A stretch of 64,000 nt of DNA from Planctomycetota bacterium (GCA_015075515.1 JABTUE010000003.1:1-64000); one strand, 5' to 3'; shown: positions 1 to 8,606, counted from the first letter of the stretch. Numbers and translations: made by a program. Notes: a model not told the origin generated them from the sequence alone.

Positions 1-5
1 AGCCA

Positions 6-635
6 CTACGGCATCAGGGCCTGCTGGCGGTCGCGCCACTGTTTGAGCCACGGTTCCACGTTGGGCAGTTCGTCCAGCCGGCCAAAGTGCCGCGCGGCCT
101 TTTTGCTGTCGCCCAGCCGGCGGCACAGCTCCCCCACCAGGTAATGCACCACCGGCAGGTCGTCGGGGCTGAACTCTTCGGCCTCAAGCCCAAGCTCGAA
201 GTATTTGACGGCCTTGCGGCGGGCGTTGCGCTGTTCATCGTCGGGCTCGCCCTCCATGCGCGAGCACCAGGTGGCCTGAAGGTACAGGTCGGCGATTTCG
301 GCGCTGCGCTTGCCCACGTAGATGGCAACCAGCGCGGCGCGGCGGTAGCGTTCGGCCCCGCCCAGGTTCTGGCCTTTCTGCCAGTGAAAGCCGCGCAACA
401 GCGTGCGCACGCGATCGAGTTTTTTGTGGCCGGGCAGGCTGCGGTAGTCGGCCTCAAAGCCCACAAAGCCGCACTCGGGGCAGACGTGCAGAAAATCGGG
501 CAGGGGGTTGCCGTCGAGATAGCGGGGGCAGAAGTCGGCCTCTTTTTCGCCAATCTGAAAGCCGGTGACCAGCCTGGTGTCAAAGGCGTGGTCACAGGCC
601 GGGCAGGTCAGCCGCTTGTCCTCGAACCTGGGCAT
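6..635 (-). CDS. DUF2225 family zinc-ribbon/TPR-like protein
   Basis: The 209-residue protein starts with a cysteine-rich module: C11-P-A-C14, C36 in DFCPRY and C52-P-E-C55. This matches the DUF2225 pattern of two CPxC knuckles around a DFCP element and probably binds zinc. The rest (about 70-209) is helical with TPR-like spacing (KYFELGLEAEEF, AARHFGRLDEL). No signal peptide is visible, so it is probably cytoplasmic. It lies 9 nt downstream of the TlpA-like gene and is probably cotranscribed with it. Family function is unknown; family assignment is from memory of the Pfam profile. Confidence 0.85.
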   Translation of the reverse strand: MPRFEDKRLTCPACDHAFDTRLVTGFQIGEKEADFCPRYLDGNPLPDFLHVCPECGFVGFEADYRSLPGHKKLDRVRTLLRGFHWQKGQNLGGAERYRRAALVAIYVGKRSAEIADLYLQATWCSRMEGEPDDEQRNARRKAVKYFELGLEAEEFSPDDLPVVHYLVGELCRRLGDSKKAARHFGRLDELPNVEPWLKQWRDRQQALMP

Positions 636-644
636 GGCGCCATA

Positions 645-1754
645 TTACTTCGCCAGACGTTCGGCGTACCGCAGCAGGTCGTCGCTGCGCACGTCGTAGC
701 GCCAGACCTTGCCGTTTGCGTCCACCAGGATGTTGAACGGAATCACCGAAACCGCCAGCTTGCGCACCAGTGTGTTTTCGGCCTCGCGGTCCACCCAGGC
801 GTTGCGGAACTTGACGCTTTCGGCGTTGCGGACCAGCCATTGTTCAAAGGCCGCCTGGCTTTCGTTGACACTGATGCCGATCACGTTGATGCGGTCGGCG
901 TGGCGCCGGTGCAGTTCCTGAACAAACGGCAGTTCGCCCAGACAGGCTGAACTGGTGGTGTCCCACACGAAAACCAGCGCGGGCTTGCCGGCCAGCTCGC
1001 CCGAAGTGGCGGGTTTGCCGTCGGCGGCCTTGAGGTCAAAGGCCGGCAGGTCGCGGCCGATCCAGTCCAGGGCGTCAAGCTGGGCCTGAAGAAACGCGCG
1101 GGCTTCCTTGTCGTTGCGGACGCGGTCGGATTTGACCAGGGCCTCAAGCGACCGGCGTGCGTCGGCCACGCGGTTGAGAAACAGCAGCGCACGCACGCGC
1201 ATCATGCGCGCGGCGTCGGCGTCCTGGCGTTCGGGGTGTTTTTCAATGAACAGTTCCAGCGCGGCCAGGGCGTCATCTTCGCGGCCGGGCATGCGAAACA
1301 GGGTCTGGGCACGCACAAAACGCGCGTCAGGCACAAGCTCGGCGTCGGGGTGGTTTTTCAGAAACTCGTCGGCGGCGGCCACGGCGTCGGCCAGCCGGTC
1401 TTCCAGCCGCGACAGGGTCACGCACAGTTCAAAACGCGCGGGCATCAGATCTTTGGCGCCGGCGTGGGTGTCAATGTAACGGCGCAGCGCCGCGGCGTAT
1501 TCGCGGTCAAGGGCGACCAGCTCGCCTTCGGCCTTGCGCAGTTCTTCGGGGTCCACGCGCTGGGCCTGTTGCAGGCGTTCAAAGCGCGTGATCAGAACCT
1601 TGCGGCGGGCGTCAAAGTCGTCAAACAGTTCGTCGTAACGGGCAAAATCCTTGACTGCCGGGGCCGGGGCTTCACGCGGCGCCTGCTGCGCCAGCGGCAC
1701 CAGCGCGGCCGGCGCAAGCGTCAGCACACAGGCAAGGGCGAGGTTGCGAATCAT
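645..1754 (-). CDS. Exported TPR-like/TlpA-like thioredoxin-fold protein with SxxC active site
   Basis: This is a 369-residue protein. I chose the ATG preceded by GGAG with a 6-nt gap over a GTG 15 nt upstream. Residues 1-25 form a signal peptide (MIRNLALACVLTLAPAALV). Residues 35-220 are helical and repeat-like. Residues 225-369 are a TlpA/AhpC-like thioredoxin fold (ALVFVWDTTSSACLGELPF, VIGISVNES, VIPFNILVDANGKV). The active site reads S268-S-A-C271: the usual nucleophilic Cys is Ser (AGT codon) while the resolving Cys is kept, so classical disulfide chemistry is unlikely unless C271 works alone. The cis-Pro region (VIPFNIL) is present. It probably acts in the periplasm. It is the first gene of a pair with the DUF2225 gene. 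Confidence 0.85.
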   Translation of the reverse strand: MIRNLALACVLTLAPAALVPLAQQAPREAPAPAVKDFARYDELFDDFDARRKVLITRFERLQQAQRVDPEELRKAEGELVALDREYAAALRRYIDTHAGAKDLMPARFELCVTLSRLEDRLADAVAAADEFLKNHPDAELVPDARFVRAQTLFRMPGREDDALAALELFIEKHPERQDADAARMMRVRALLFLNRVADARRSLEALVKSDRVRNDKEARAFLQAQLDALDWIGRDLPAFDLKAADGKPATSGELAGKPALVFVWDTTSSACLGELPFVQELHRRHADRINVIGISVNESQAAFEQWLVRNAESVKFRNAWVDREAENTLVRKLAVSVIPFNILVDANGKVWRYDVRSDDLLRYAERLAK

Positions 1755-1851
1755 GGCGGTCTCCGGCACCTGGTTGCCCCCGCGTACAGTGTCGCAGCGC
1801 GACAGTCCGGGTCAACTGCAGGATTTCCGGCACCCGCAACGGGCACGCCGG

Positions 1852-3762
1852 TCAGTCCTTGCGCACGGCGCGGGTCATGCGCCGGGTGCGGCGGCGGGTC
1901 TTTTCGCGCTTGCGCCGGCGCGTGCCGCCCTCGATTTCGACAATTTCGGGGTCGGGCAGTTCGGTCTGTTCGGGGGCCAGCGTGTCGCCACTGCCGGGGC
2001 CGGGCACGTTGGCGCCGTCGGGGATGATCGTGGCCGACGAATCACCCGCGGGCGGCGGTTCCGGCACGGGCGGCAGTTCGGCCTCGGTCTTGGGAATCGC
2101 GGGCGCGGGTTCAGCGGCAGTCGCGGGCGACGGGGCCGGCCCGGCGGCGGGTTCGGAGGGCGGCGCGGGCGGGGGCGCGGCGGGCGGTTCCTGGGCCGAC
2201 GCCGCCACGGGCGCGATCACGGCCTCGGAGATCACCACCGGCTGAAGCCCCGAGGGCTGGGGTTCGGCGGCCTCGTTCATCACGTCTTCCAGCAGCGCCT
2301 CAAAGCCGCCGGATTCCGAACTGTCCACCACCGGCAGCCGCCCCGAAGACGAAACCTGAAGCTCGGGCGCGCTGGGCGTTTCGATCATCGTGTCGCCGGG
2401 GCCGCCCGGCGGCGGCGCGAAATCGGCCATCGCGGTCTGGGCCGGCGGCAGACCTTCCGGCCCGCCTTCGCTGCCGCTGTCGTGCGCGGCGGCAAAGGCC
2501 GATTCGTCCAGGTCTTCGGTCGCGGCGATGTCCAGGTTCGGATGCGTGGGGCGTTTGGCCTCGCGCTTGACAAGAATCGTGGTTTCCTTGCCGCCCATGC
2601 GGTCGCGGGCCAGCCGCAGCGCCGAAGCCAGACGCACCAGTTCGTCTTCGGTGTGGGCGGCGCTGACACTGACACGCAGGGTGTCGCGCCCGCGCGGCAC
2701 CGACGGCCAGCGCATGGGATAGGTAAGGATGCCCTGTTTTTCGACCTCTTCGGCCAGAAACATCACGCGCTCGGGGTCGCCCACGCGGATGCCGACAATG
2801 TGGTGGTAGCCGGTCAGTTCAAAGCCCTGATTTTCCAGCCGCGAGCGCAGCGATTTGACGTGCTGGTGCAGCTTCTGGCGCAGGGCTTCGCCGTCTTTCT
2901 GCACGATGCGCAAAGCCTCGATGTTGGCCGCGGCCAGCGCGATCGGCATGGCGGTGGTGTAAATGAACGGGCGCGATTCATTGACCAGAAACTCGCGCAG
3001 TTCCTCGCTGCAGGCCACAAAGCCGCCGTAACTGCCCAAAGCCTTGCTGAAAGTGCCCACCACGATCGGCACATGCGCCAGCACGTTCTGGTATTCGGCC
3101 AGGCCGCGGCCCTTTTTGCCCAGCGCGGCGTTGGCGTGGGCGTCGTCAATCATCAGCAGCGCGCCGTGGCGTTCGCAGAGTTTGACAATCCGCGGCAGAT
3201 CGGCGGTGTCGCCCTCGATGCTGAACAGGGTGTCGGTGACCACCAGCTTGCGCGGGTTGGTTCCGGCCAGCTTGCGTTCCAGGTCTTCGTAGTCGCGGTG
3301 TTTGAACACCCGCACCGTGGCGCCCGAAAGTCTGCAGCCGGCGACGATGCTGGCGTGGTTGTATTCGTCGGACAGCACCAGGTCGCCCTTGTCCAGCAGC
3401 GCCGACAGCACGCCCAGGTTGGCCTGGTAGCCGCTGCCGAACACCAGCGCGGCCTCGGTGCCGCGAAAACGGGCGACTTCCTGTTCCAGCTTCTGGTGCA
3501 ATGTGCTTGTGCCCGTGACCAGCCGCGACGCGCCGGTGCCCCAGCCGAACCGCCCGGCAGCCGCGGCCGCGGCTTCGGCAATACGCAGGTCGCCGGCCAG
3601 ACCCAGATAGTCGTTGCTGCTGAAGTTGACGTAATCGCGCGAGCCAAGCTGCACGCGCGTTGAGCCCATGTGCCGCAGCGAGCGCAGGCGGCGCACAAGC
3701 CGCTGGCGCACGCGTTCTTCGCGGCGTTTGGCCAGAAGCTCCTGCCAGGGCTTGGGAATCAC
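1852..3762 (-). CDS. AONS/KBL-family PLP-dependent acyltransferase with long C-terminal tail
   Basis: The 636-residue product starts at GTG, with GGAG 5-6 nt upstream. Residues 30-390 are an alpha-oxoamine synthase (8-amino-7-oxononanoate synthase / glycine C-acetyltransferase / serine palmitoyltransferase family). PLP features are H136 (EYNHAS), D207 and H209 (IDDAHA) and Schiff-base lysine K240 (GTFSKALGSYGG). Such enzymes join an acyl-CoA to an amino acid with decarboxylation; which pair is used here cannot be told from sequence. Residues 391-636 are an Ala/Pro/Glu-rich low-complexity tail ending in an Arg/Lys cluster (TRRRKREKTRRRTRR). The tail is not part of the roughly 390-residue family and looks disordered. 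The gene is divergent from ftcD across 174 nt. Confidence 0.9.
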   Translation of the reverse strand: MIPKPWQELLAKRREERVRQRLVRRLRSLRHMGSTRVQLGSRDYVNFSSNDYLGLAGDLRIAEAAAAAAGRFGWGTGASRLVTGTSTLHQKLEQEVARFRGTEAALVFGSGYQANLGVLSALLDKGDLVLSDEYNHASIVAGCRLSGATVRVFKHRDYEDLERKLAGTNPRKLVVTDTLFSIEGDTADLPRIVKLCERHGALLMIDDAHANAALGKKGRGLAEYQNVLAHVPIVVGTFSKALGSYGGFVACSEELREFLVNESRPFIYTTAMPIALAAANIEALRIVQKDGEALRQKLHQHVKSLRSRLENQGFELTGYHHIVGIRVGDPERVMFLAEEVEKQGILTYPMRWPSVPRGRDTLRVSVSAAHTEDELVRLASALRLARDRMGGKETTILVKREAKRPTHPNLDIAATEDLDESAFAAAHDSGSEGGPEGLPPAQTAMADFAPPPGGPGDTMIETPSAPELQVSSSGRLPVVDSSESGGFEALLEDVMNEAAEPQPSGLQPVVISEAVIAPVAASAQEPPAAPPPAPPSEPAAGPAPSPATAAEPAPAIPKTEAELPPVPEPPPAGDSSATIIPDGANVPGPGSGDTLAPEQTELPDPEIVEIEGGTRRRKREKTRRRTRRMTRAVRKD

Positions 3763-3936
3763 GGGCTCTCCGGGCCTGTCAGTGTACCAGACCGGGCGAC
3801 AATGCCTCAACCCGTGGATGCTGTGGGAAAAGTCAACCGCCAGGACAAGCCGGCAGTCCGCGGCAACTGCAACAGGCGCTGGCAAGCCGCCGCCGCCGAC
3901 TGCACACTGCCGGCTGCCGATCCCCGCGAGGTTCCC

Positions 3937-5559
3937 ATGCCGATTGTCGAATGTGTTCCCAACTTCAGCGAAGGCCGCCGTCTGGATGTCGTGGACCAGA
4001 TCGTTTCCGCCGCCGCGGCCGTGCCCGGCGTGGCGATTCTGGGCTGCGAATCCGACAAAGACCACAACCGCAGCGTGCTGACCCTGGCCGGCGAACCCGA
4101 ACCGGTGCTCGAGGCCGCGTTTGCCGCCGCGCGTGTCGCCGCGCGCCTGATTGATCTGCGCGAACACAGGGGCGAACACCCGCGCATGGGCGCGACCGAC
4201 GTGATCCCGTTTGTGCCGATCAGCGGCATCAGCATGGCCCAATGCGTGAAGCTGGCCGAACGCCTGGGCGAACGCCTGTTCCGTGAACTTGACATCCCGG
4301 TGTACCTGTACGGCGAGGCCGCGCGCGTGCCCGAACGCAAAGACCTGAGCGTGGCGCGCAAGGGCGAGTTTGAGGGCATCCGCGACGAGATCGCCACCAA
4401 CCCCGCGCGCATGCCCGATTTCGGGCGCAACGCCGTGCACCCCAGCGCCGGCATCACCGCCGTGGGCGCGCGGTTTTTTCTGATCGCGTTCAACGTGAAT
4501 CTGGACACGCAAGACCTCAAGCTGGCCAAACGCATCGCCAAAAGCGTGCGCGAAAAAGACGGCGGCATGCCTGGCGTGCGCGCGCTGGGGCTGGAACTGG
4601 CCAACCTGGGCTGCGTGCAGGTCAGCATGAACCTGGTGGACTACCGCAAGACCAGCCCGTTTCAGGCGTTCATGCGCATTGCCGAACTGGCGCGCCAGGC
4701 CGGCGTAAGCGTGCGCGAAAGCGAAATCGTGGGGCTGGTGCCGATGGACGCGCTGGAACTGTGCGCGCGCCAGATGGCCGAAAGTAAACACGCCAAGAGC
4801 ATGGAAGGCGCGGCCCAGGTATGGCTGAATCAGCTCGCGAACGAAACGCTCAAGCTGCGCGAGTTCGTTCCCACCGAACAGATCATTGCACTGAAGCTGG
4901 AGGATTTCATGTCGGCCGAGCTGCAGAAGTTTCCGTACCTCAAGGGCGTAAGCGAGTTTTTGCGCGACCTGGCCAGCGACAAACCCACGCCCGGCGGCGG
5001 CGCAGCGGCGGCGATTCTGGGCGCCACGGGCATTGCGCTGGGCGAAATGGTGGCCAACCTGACCGTGGGCAAAAAAAAATACGCCGACGTGCAGGACACC
5101 GTAAAGCGCGAACTGGCCGCGCTGACACCCATGCGCGACAGCATGCTGGCCCTGTTTGCCGAAGACGCCCAGGCCTTTGAGGCCTTTGGCGAAGCCGGCA
5201 AACTGCCCAAGGACACCGATGAACAAAAGGCCGCGCGCAAGGCCGCCATGCAGCACGCGCTGAAGGTCGCCACCCAAAGCCCGGACAAGACCGCGGCGCT
5301 GGGCGTGCGCGCGTTCGGCCACCTGCACCAGATCGCCAAAGTGGGCAACAGGCACGCGATCAGCGACTGCGGCGTGGGCGCGCTGAGCCTCTACGCCGGC
5401 ATCAACGCCGCGGTCCAGAACATGCGCATTAACCTGCCCGGCATTGAAGACGCCGCGTTCAAGGCCGAATACACGGCCAAAGCCGACAGCTACGAACGCG
5501 AAGCCCAGCGGCTGCTGGATGAAACACTGGCGGTGGTGAAAGCCGCCATCGGGTCGTAG
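3937..5559 (+). CDS. ftcD: Bifunctional glutamate formimidoyltransferase / formimidoyl-THF cyclodeaminase
   Basis: The 540-residue protein matches the length of fused eukaryote-type FTCD. The ATG follows GAGG with a 5-nt gap. Residues 1-300 are the formimidoyltransferase (MPIVECVPNFSEGRR; H81 in GEHPRMGATDV corresponds to the catalytic His of pig FTCD). Residues about 340-540 are the helical cyclodeaminase (FLRDLASDKPTPGGGAAAA). Together they move the formimino group of formiminoglutamate, from histidine breakdown, to tetrahydrofolate and release ammonia to give 5,10-methenyl-THF. The enzyme is cytoplasmic. No hut genes are nearby. It ends just before a strong hairpin terminator. The long in-frame extension upstream of the ATG is not coding. 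Confidence 0.95.
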   Translation: MPIVECVPNFSEGRRLDVVDQIVSAAAAVPGVAILGCESDKDHNRSVLTLAGEPEPVLEAAFAAARVAARLIDLREHRGEHPRMGATDVIPFVPISGISMAQCVKLAERLGERLFRELDIPVYLYGEAARVPERKDLSVARKGEFEGIRDEIATNPARMPDFGRNAVHPSAGITAVGARFFLIAFNVNLDTQDLKLAKRIAKSVREKDGGMPGVRALGLELANLGCVQVSMNLVDYRKTSPFQAFMRIAELARQAGVSVRESEIVGLVPMDALELCARQMAESKHAKSMEGAAQVWLNQLANETLKLREFVPTEQIIALKLEDFMSAELQKFPYLKGVSEFLRDLASDKPTPGGGAAAAILGATGIALGEMVANLTVGKKKYADVQDTVKRELAALTPMRDSMLALFAEDAQAFEAFGEAGKLPKDTDEQKAARKAAMQHALKVATQSPDKTAALGVRAFGHLHQIAKVGNRHAISDCGVGALSLYAGINAAVQNMRINLPGIEDAAFKAEYTAKADSYEREAQRLLDETLAVVKAAIGS

Positions 5560-5575
5560 CGCGGCACACAACGAG

Positions 5576-5603
5576 AAAGGGCCCGCCTGATGGCGGGCCC
5601 TTT
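5576..5603. terminator. Bidirectional hairpin terminator
   Basis: A perfect 12-bp stem (AAAGGGCCCGCC / GGCGGGCCCTTT) with loop TGAT lies between the convergent ftcD and selenoprotein genes. The A/T ends flank the stem on both sides, so it could terminate transcription in either direction. Confidence 0.85.
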
Positions 5604-5628
5604 GGTTGCCAGGTCCTTTCGTGATCGC

Positions 5629-6912
5629 TCAGGCGGTGCGGCGCCTGCGGAACATTGCGATCCATCCAAGACCTGCCAGGAGAGCCATCGAAGCCGGCGC
5701 GCCCGCAGCGACCACACAGCCGCCGCCGGCACGTCCGCCGGCCTGCTGGATCTGGTCAAAGAAGATTGCGCCGGTGGCGTTGACATCCACGCGCACGGTG
5801 TCCACGTCGCTCAGACCGGTGGGGTCAGTGACCTGAACCTGGAACACCAGGCGGCAGTCCGTGGCCGGCGCGGTGAACGTGGGGTTGACGATGTTGGGGT
5901 TGCTCAGGGTCACGGCCGGGCCGCTGAGCTGCGCCCAGGCAAAGGTCAGCGTGCCGCCGTTGGGGTCGCTGCTGGATGCCGCTGAAAGCTGCACAAGGCT
6001 GTTGTGCCCGGCGCCCTGGTCAGGGCCGGCGTTGGCGTTGGGCGGCATGTTCGAGGGCAGAACCGTGACGTTGACGGTGTCGGTGCTGCTGCCGCCGCGG
6101 CCGTCATTGACGGTAAGCTGCACGGTGATCACCTGCTGGGCCGCCACCGTGGGCGAAGTGAAGGTGCAGGTCACGGTGTTGGCGCCGTTGAGCGTCACCG
6201 TCGGGCCCGCCGTCTGCTGCCACTGGTAGGTCAGCGGGTCGCCGTTGGGGTCGCTGCTGCCGGCACCCGACAGCGTGACCGTCACGCCGCCGTTGACAGT
6301 CTGGTCGGCACCGGCGTTGGCCACGGGCGGCTGGTTCGAGCCGCCGCCACCACCGCCGCCACCGCCACCTCCACCGCCGCCGGAGTTCAGCCAGCCCTGC
6401 ACCATGCTGTTGGTGACCTGGCTGCCGGGGCCCTGCCACAGCAGCTTGCCGGTCCGGTCAAAGGCAAAGCAGGTGCCGTAAGACAGCGAATAACCGCCGC
6501 CACTGCTCTGGTTGTAGTAGTACACCGGCACGTTGTTCGTGCCCGCATAGCCGTACTGCATGCCCCAGCTCTGGGCCGTGCTGTTGATCGTGGCCAGTGT
6601 CGCGCCGTTCCAGCCGATCTGGCACACGCCGATTACTTCAAAGCCGCTGGCCTTGTTTGTGTTGTAGATGCTGTTCAGGTGCGGGACCCCCGCCTGACAG
6701 ATGCTTCAGCCGGGTGCCCACAGTTCCAGCAACGTCACATACCCCGGCGCCACAAAGTACCCCGACAACGCGGTGATGCCGGTGGGAACCTGCCAGGCCT
6801 GGGCAAAGGTGATGTTCTGGTAGGTGCTGCCGATGGCTGCCGCGTTGGCGGCATTGGCGGTAAACACCAGGGCCGCCAGAATGCTGAACACACTGACCGC
6901 ACACTTTTTCAT
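5629..6912 (-). CDS. Candidate selenoprotein: exported UxxC thioredoxin-fold protein with two PKD domains and a C-terminal anchor
   Basis: Read with UGA as selenocysteine, this is one 427-residue protein. The ATG follows AGGAG with a 6-nt gap. Residues 1-25 are a signal peptide (MKKCAVSVFSILAALVFTAN). Residues 30-170 are a TlpA-like thioredoxin fold: VTLLELWAPG, then U69-S-I-C72, then QAGVPHLNSIYN, with later FAFDRTGKLLWQG. UGA replaces exactly the first Cys of the usual WxxxCxxC site. The usual cis-Pro is not obvious (YGTCFAFD). Residues about 177-191 are polyglycine. Two PKD/REJ-like beta-sandwich domains follow (PPVANAGADQTV, PPNANAGPDQGA). The tail is GGGC399, a hydrophobic segment and RRRR, resembling a tripartite sorting/anchoring signal. 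The frame is open for 357 codons after the UGA with no other lesion. The alternative is a recent nonsense mutation of a Cys codon. It probably acts in the periplasm or at the cell surface. Confidence 0.8.
6671..6700 (-). promoter_or_regulatory. Candidate bacterial SECIS hairpin
   Basis: In the mRNA, three 4-bp helices stack into one stem-loop beginning 5 nt after the UGA: CUGU/ACAG, CAGG/CCUG and CGGG/CCCG. A single A and then CA bulge on the 3' side, and the apical loop is GGU. From the UGA to the apical loop is 17 nt. As I recall the published bacterial SECIS model, it requires 16-37 nt, a G in the first two loop positions and at least 4 upper base pairs; all are met. The loop GGU resembles the GGU of the E. 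coli fdhF element. No 5' bulged U is seen. Confidence 0.7.
6706..6708 (-). other. In-frame UGA, predicted selenocysteine codon
   Basis: The TGA interrupts an otherwise continuous reading frame. It falls at the position of the nucleophilic Cys in the TlpA-type motif (W-A-P-G-[UGA]-S-I-C-Q-A-G-V-P-H-L). A gene caller would end one protein here and start another further downstream at a GTG, losing 26 codons that clearly continue the thioredoxin fold. Confidence 0.78.
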
Positions 6913-7374
6913 TGCTGTCTCCTCTCCTGGAAGTCGCAATTCGCAACCGCAACGGCGGTCATGAAGCAGGAGCTGTGCCAAGCGCGGCCGGTTACCGGGC
7001 GTGGACGCGGGGGCGATTCAACCGGTTGGTCGGTCTGGAATCGGCCCCACAAGCGGGTTCCGTGGGCGTATAAAAACTTCTCAACCTGGTTTGCAATTGG
7101 TTTGAGGCCCGTGGCTGGCACAGGCGTTAGCAAATTCCTGACGCGAAAAAGTTTTGCCCTCAATCGTTTACACGTGAATCAAACACGTCCTGTGATGCGG
7201 GCGCCGAGGCGTGGGCAGCACCGGTGCCCGTGGCACCCGCCCGCGCGCTTTTTTCGCCACAAAATCCGGAAATCGTCCTTGCCGCAAACCCTGCCCGCGC
7301 GGCCGGTTGGCGCCCGCGCCGGCAAAAACGCCGCGCCGGACTGTCACGTTTCGTGCCTGTGTGCGGGAGCACGC
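6913..7374. other. Divergent intergenic region, 462 nt
   Basis: This separates the minus-strand selenoprotein gene from the plus-strand unknown gene. It is AT-richer than the genome average around 7060-7200. It contains an inverted repeat ACGTG-AATCAAA-CACGT near 7173-7189 that could be an operator. No open frame with a ribosome-binding site, tRNA or convincing promoter pair was recognised. Promoters for both flanking genes probably lie here. Confidence 0.5.
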
Positions 7375-8538
7375 GTGACCGACGACCTGCCCAACTTTCA
7401 CCTGCATGACCCCGGCGAATACTTCAACGGGGTCACCAAGGACGGCAAACCGCTGCACTTTCCATCCAAGGAAATGCACCCGCCCTTTTTGCCCTGGCAG
7501 ATCCCGCCCGGCGAAACTCCCAAACTGCCCGAATACTCCGAACACCACAAGGCCGCCTCGGCCCACGTCCTGCGCACCCAAAAGCGCATGCTGCACGACC
7601 TGCGCCTGTGCGCCGACATGCACCGCGCCGCGATTGCCGCCGGACAGGCCGCCGCCAAAGCCATGACTGCCGCCGCCGAAGGCGCGGCCTTGCAGACCGA
7701 AATCGAAAACCAGTCCCGCCGGCTGCTGGCCCAGACCCTGAGCCAGGCCAAAACCCTGGACGAGCTGCCGCCCGACATCCGCAAGGCCGCGCTGGCCGCC
7801 GCCAACCGGCCGCGCAAGCCGCGCGCCAGGGTGGAAGCCGCGGAGGCGACGGACGAAACGGACACGGAAGCCGCGCCGGAATCGGATGCGACCCCGGCCG
7901 CGCCTGCGACAGAGACCGCCCCGGAATCCGCGCCCGCGCGCGCCCGTGTGTACACGGCCTTCAGCCTGACCGCCGCCGTGAGCCTTGGCGTGCGGGCGGC
8001 GCGCGAGCTTTCGGTGCTGGCGCCGGTGCTGTTGCAGACCGAGCAGAAGTACGCCTATCTGGAAGCCGACGGCGAGCTGCGCCAGGAGTTCCTGCAGGAC
8101 CGCGCGGTGTGCATTGTGCTGGACGTGATCACCAAGATGGACGAGGTGTTTGCGAACCTGGGTTTCGGCAACTGGATGCCGTTTCGGTACTTTGACCAGA
8201 TGACGGCCTTTGCCGGGGTGATGACGCGGGTTCTGGCGGCGCACGGTCTGATCCGCAGCGACACCGACCCGGATGTGTACCGGCGGCTGCTGGAGGAAAC
8301 GCCGCCGATTTCGGAAACATCACAGGATTGTTACTGCGCGCCGCCGCTGAGCCTGGCCAAGAGTTTCCGGCTGTCTTCGATCAAGACCGTGGAAGACCTG
8401 AAACAGCGCATCGCCGCGCGACGCGAAGACCCGAACTACTGGCACGAAATCACGTTCTGGCGCAAACGCATGGAGGCCGACCTGAAACGCCAGGCCCGCC
8501 GCGAAGCCCGCCGCGGCGTGGACGACGACACGTCGTAG
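7375..8538 (+). CDS. Conserved-looking hypothetical protein
   Basis: The 387-residue protein starts at GTG after GGGAG with a 6-nt gap. I do not recognise a family. There is no signal peptide or membrane segment. Residues 1-75 are polar with many His/Pro (HLHDPGEYFNG). Residues 75-140 form an Ala-rich helical stretch that could be coiled coil. Residues 150-185 are an acidic Glu/Ala/Thr linker. Residues 190-387 look globular and helical (FGNWMPFRYFDQMTAF, PNYWHEITFWRKRMEAD) and end in a basic helix. It is probably cytoplasmic. Convergent with lepB. Confidence 0.8.
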   Translation: MTDDLPNFHLHDPGEYFNGVTKDGKPLHFPSKEMHPPFLPWQIPPGETPKLPEYSEHHKAASAHVLRTQKRMLHDLRLCADMHRAAIAAGQAAAKAMTAAAEGAALQTEIENQSRRLLAQTLSQAKTLDELPPDIRKAALAAANRPRKPRARVEAAEATDETDTEAAPESDATPAAPATETAPESAPARARVYTAFSLTAAVSLGVRAARELSVLAPVLLQTEQKYAYLEADGELRQEFLQDRAVCIVLDVITKMDEVFANLGFGNWMPFRYFDQMTAFAGVMTRVLAAHGLIRSDTDPDVYRRLLEETPPISETSQDCYCAPPLSLAKSFRLSSIKTVEDLKQRIAARREDPNYWHEITFWRKRMEADLKRQARREARRGVDDDTS

Positions 8539-8606
8539 GCGATTCGTTTTTCCGTGCCGTGTGTGCCGTCGCGCGACCTGTGCCGCGTGCCGTGGCCGTG
8601 CGCGTG

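Noticed and set aside
1852..5571. A 1,239-residue minus-strand frame across ftcD
   Set aside because: Only the part from the GTG at 3762 matches a protein family and has a ribosome-binding site. The upstream portion is the antisense of ftcD kept open by high GC.
6342..6380. CRISPR-like or simple-repeat array of GCC/CCG
   Set aside because: It is the polyglycine linker of the candidate selenoprotein, a trinucleotide tract without spacers.
5629..6627. A separate gene starting at a GTG after the UGA (M/V-C-Q-I-G-W...)
   Set aside because: It would start in mid thioredoxin fold, with no ribosome-binding site and no signal peptide for an evidently exported PKD protein. The 26 codons between the UGA and this GTG continue the fold in the same frame.
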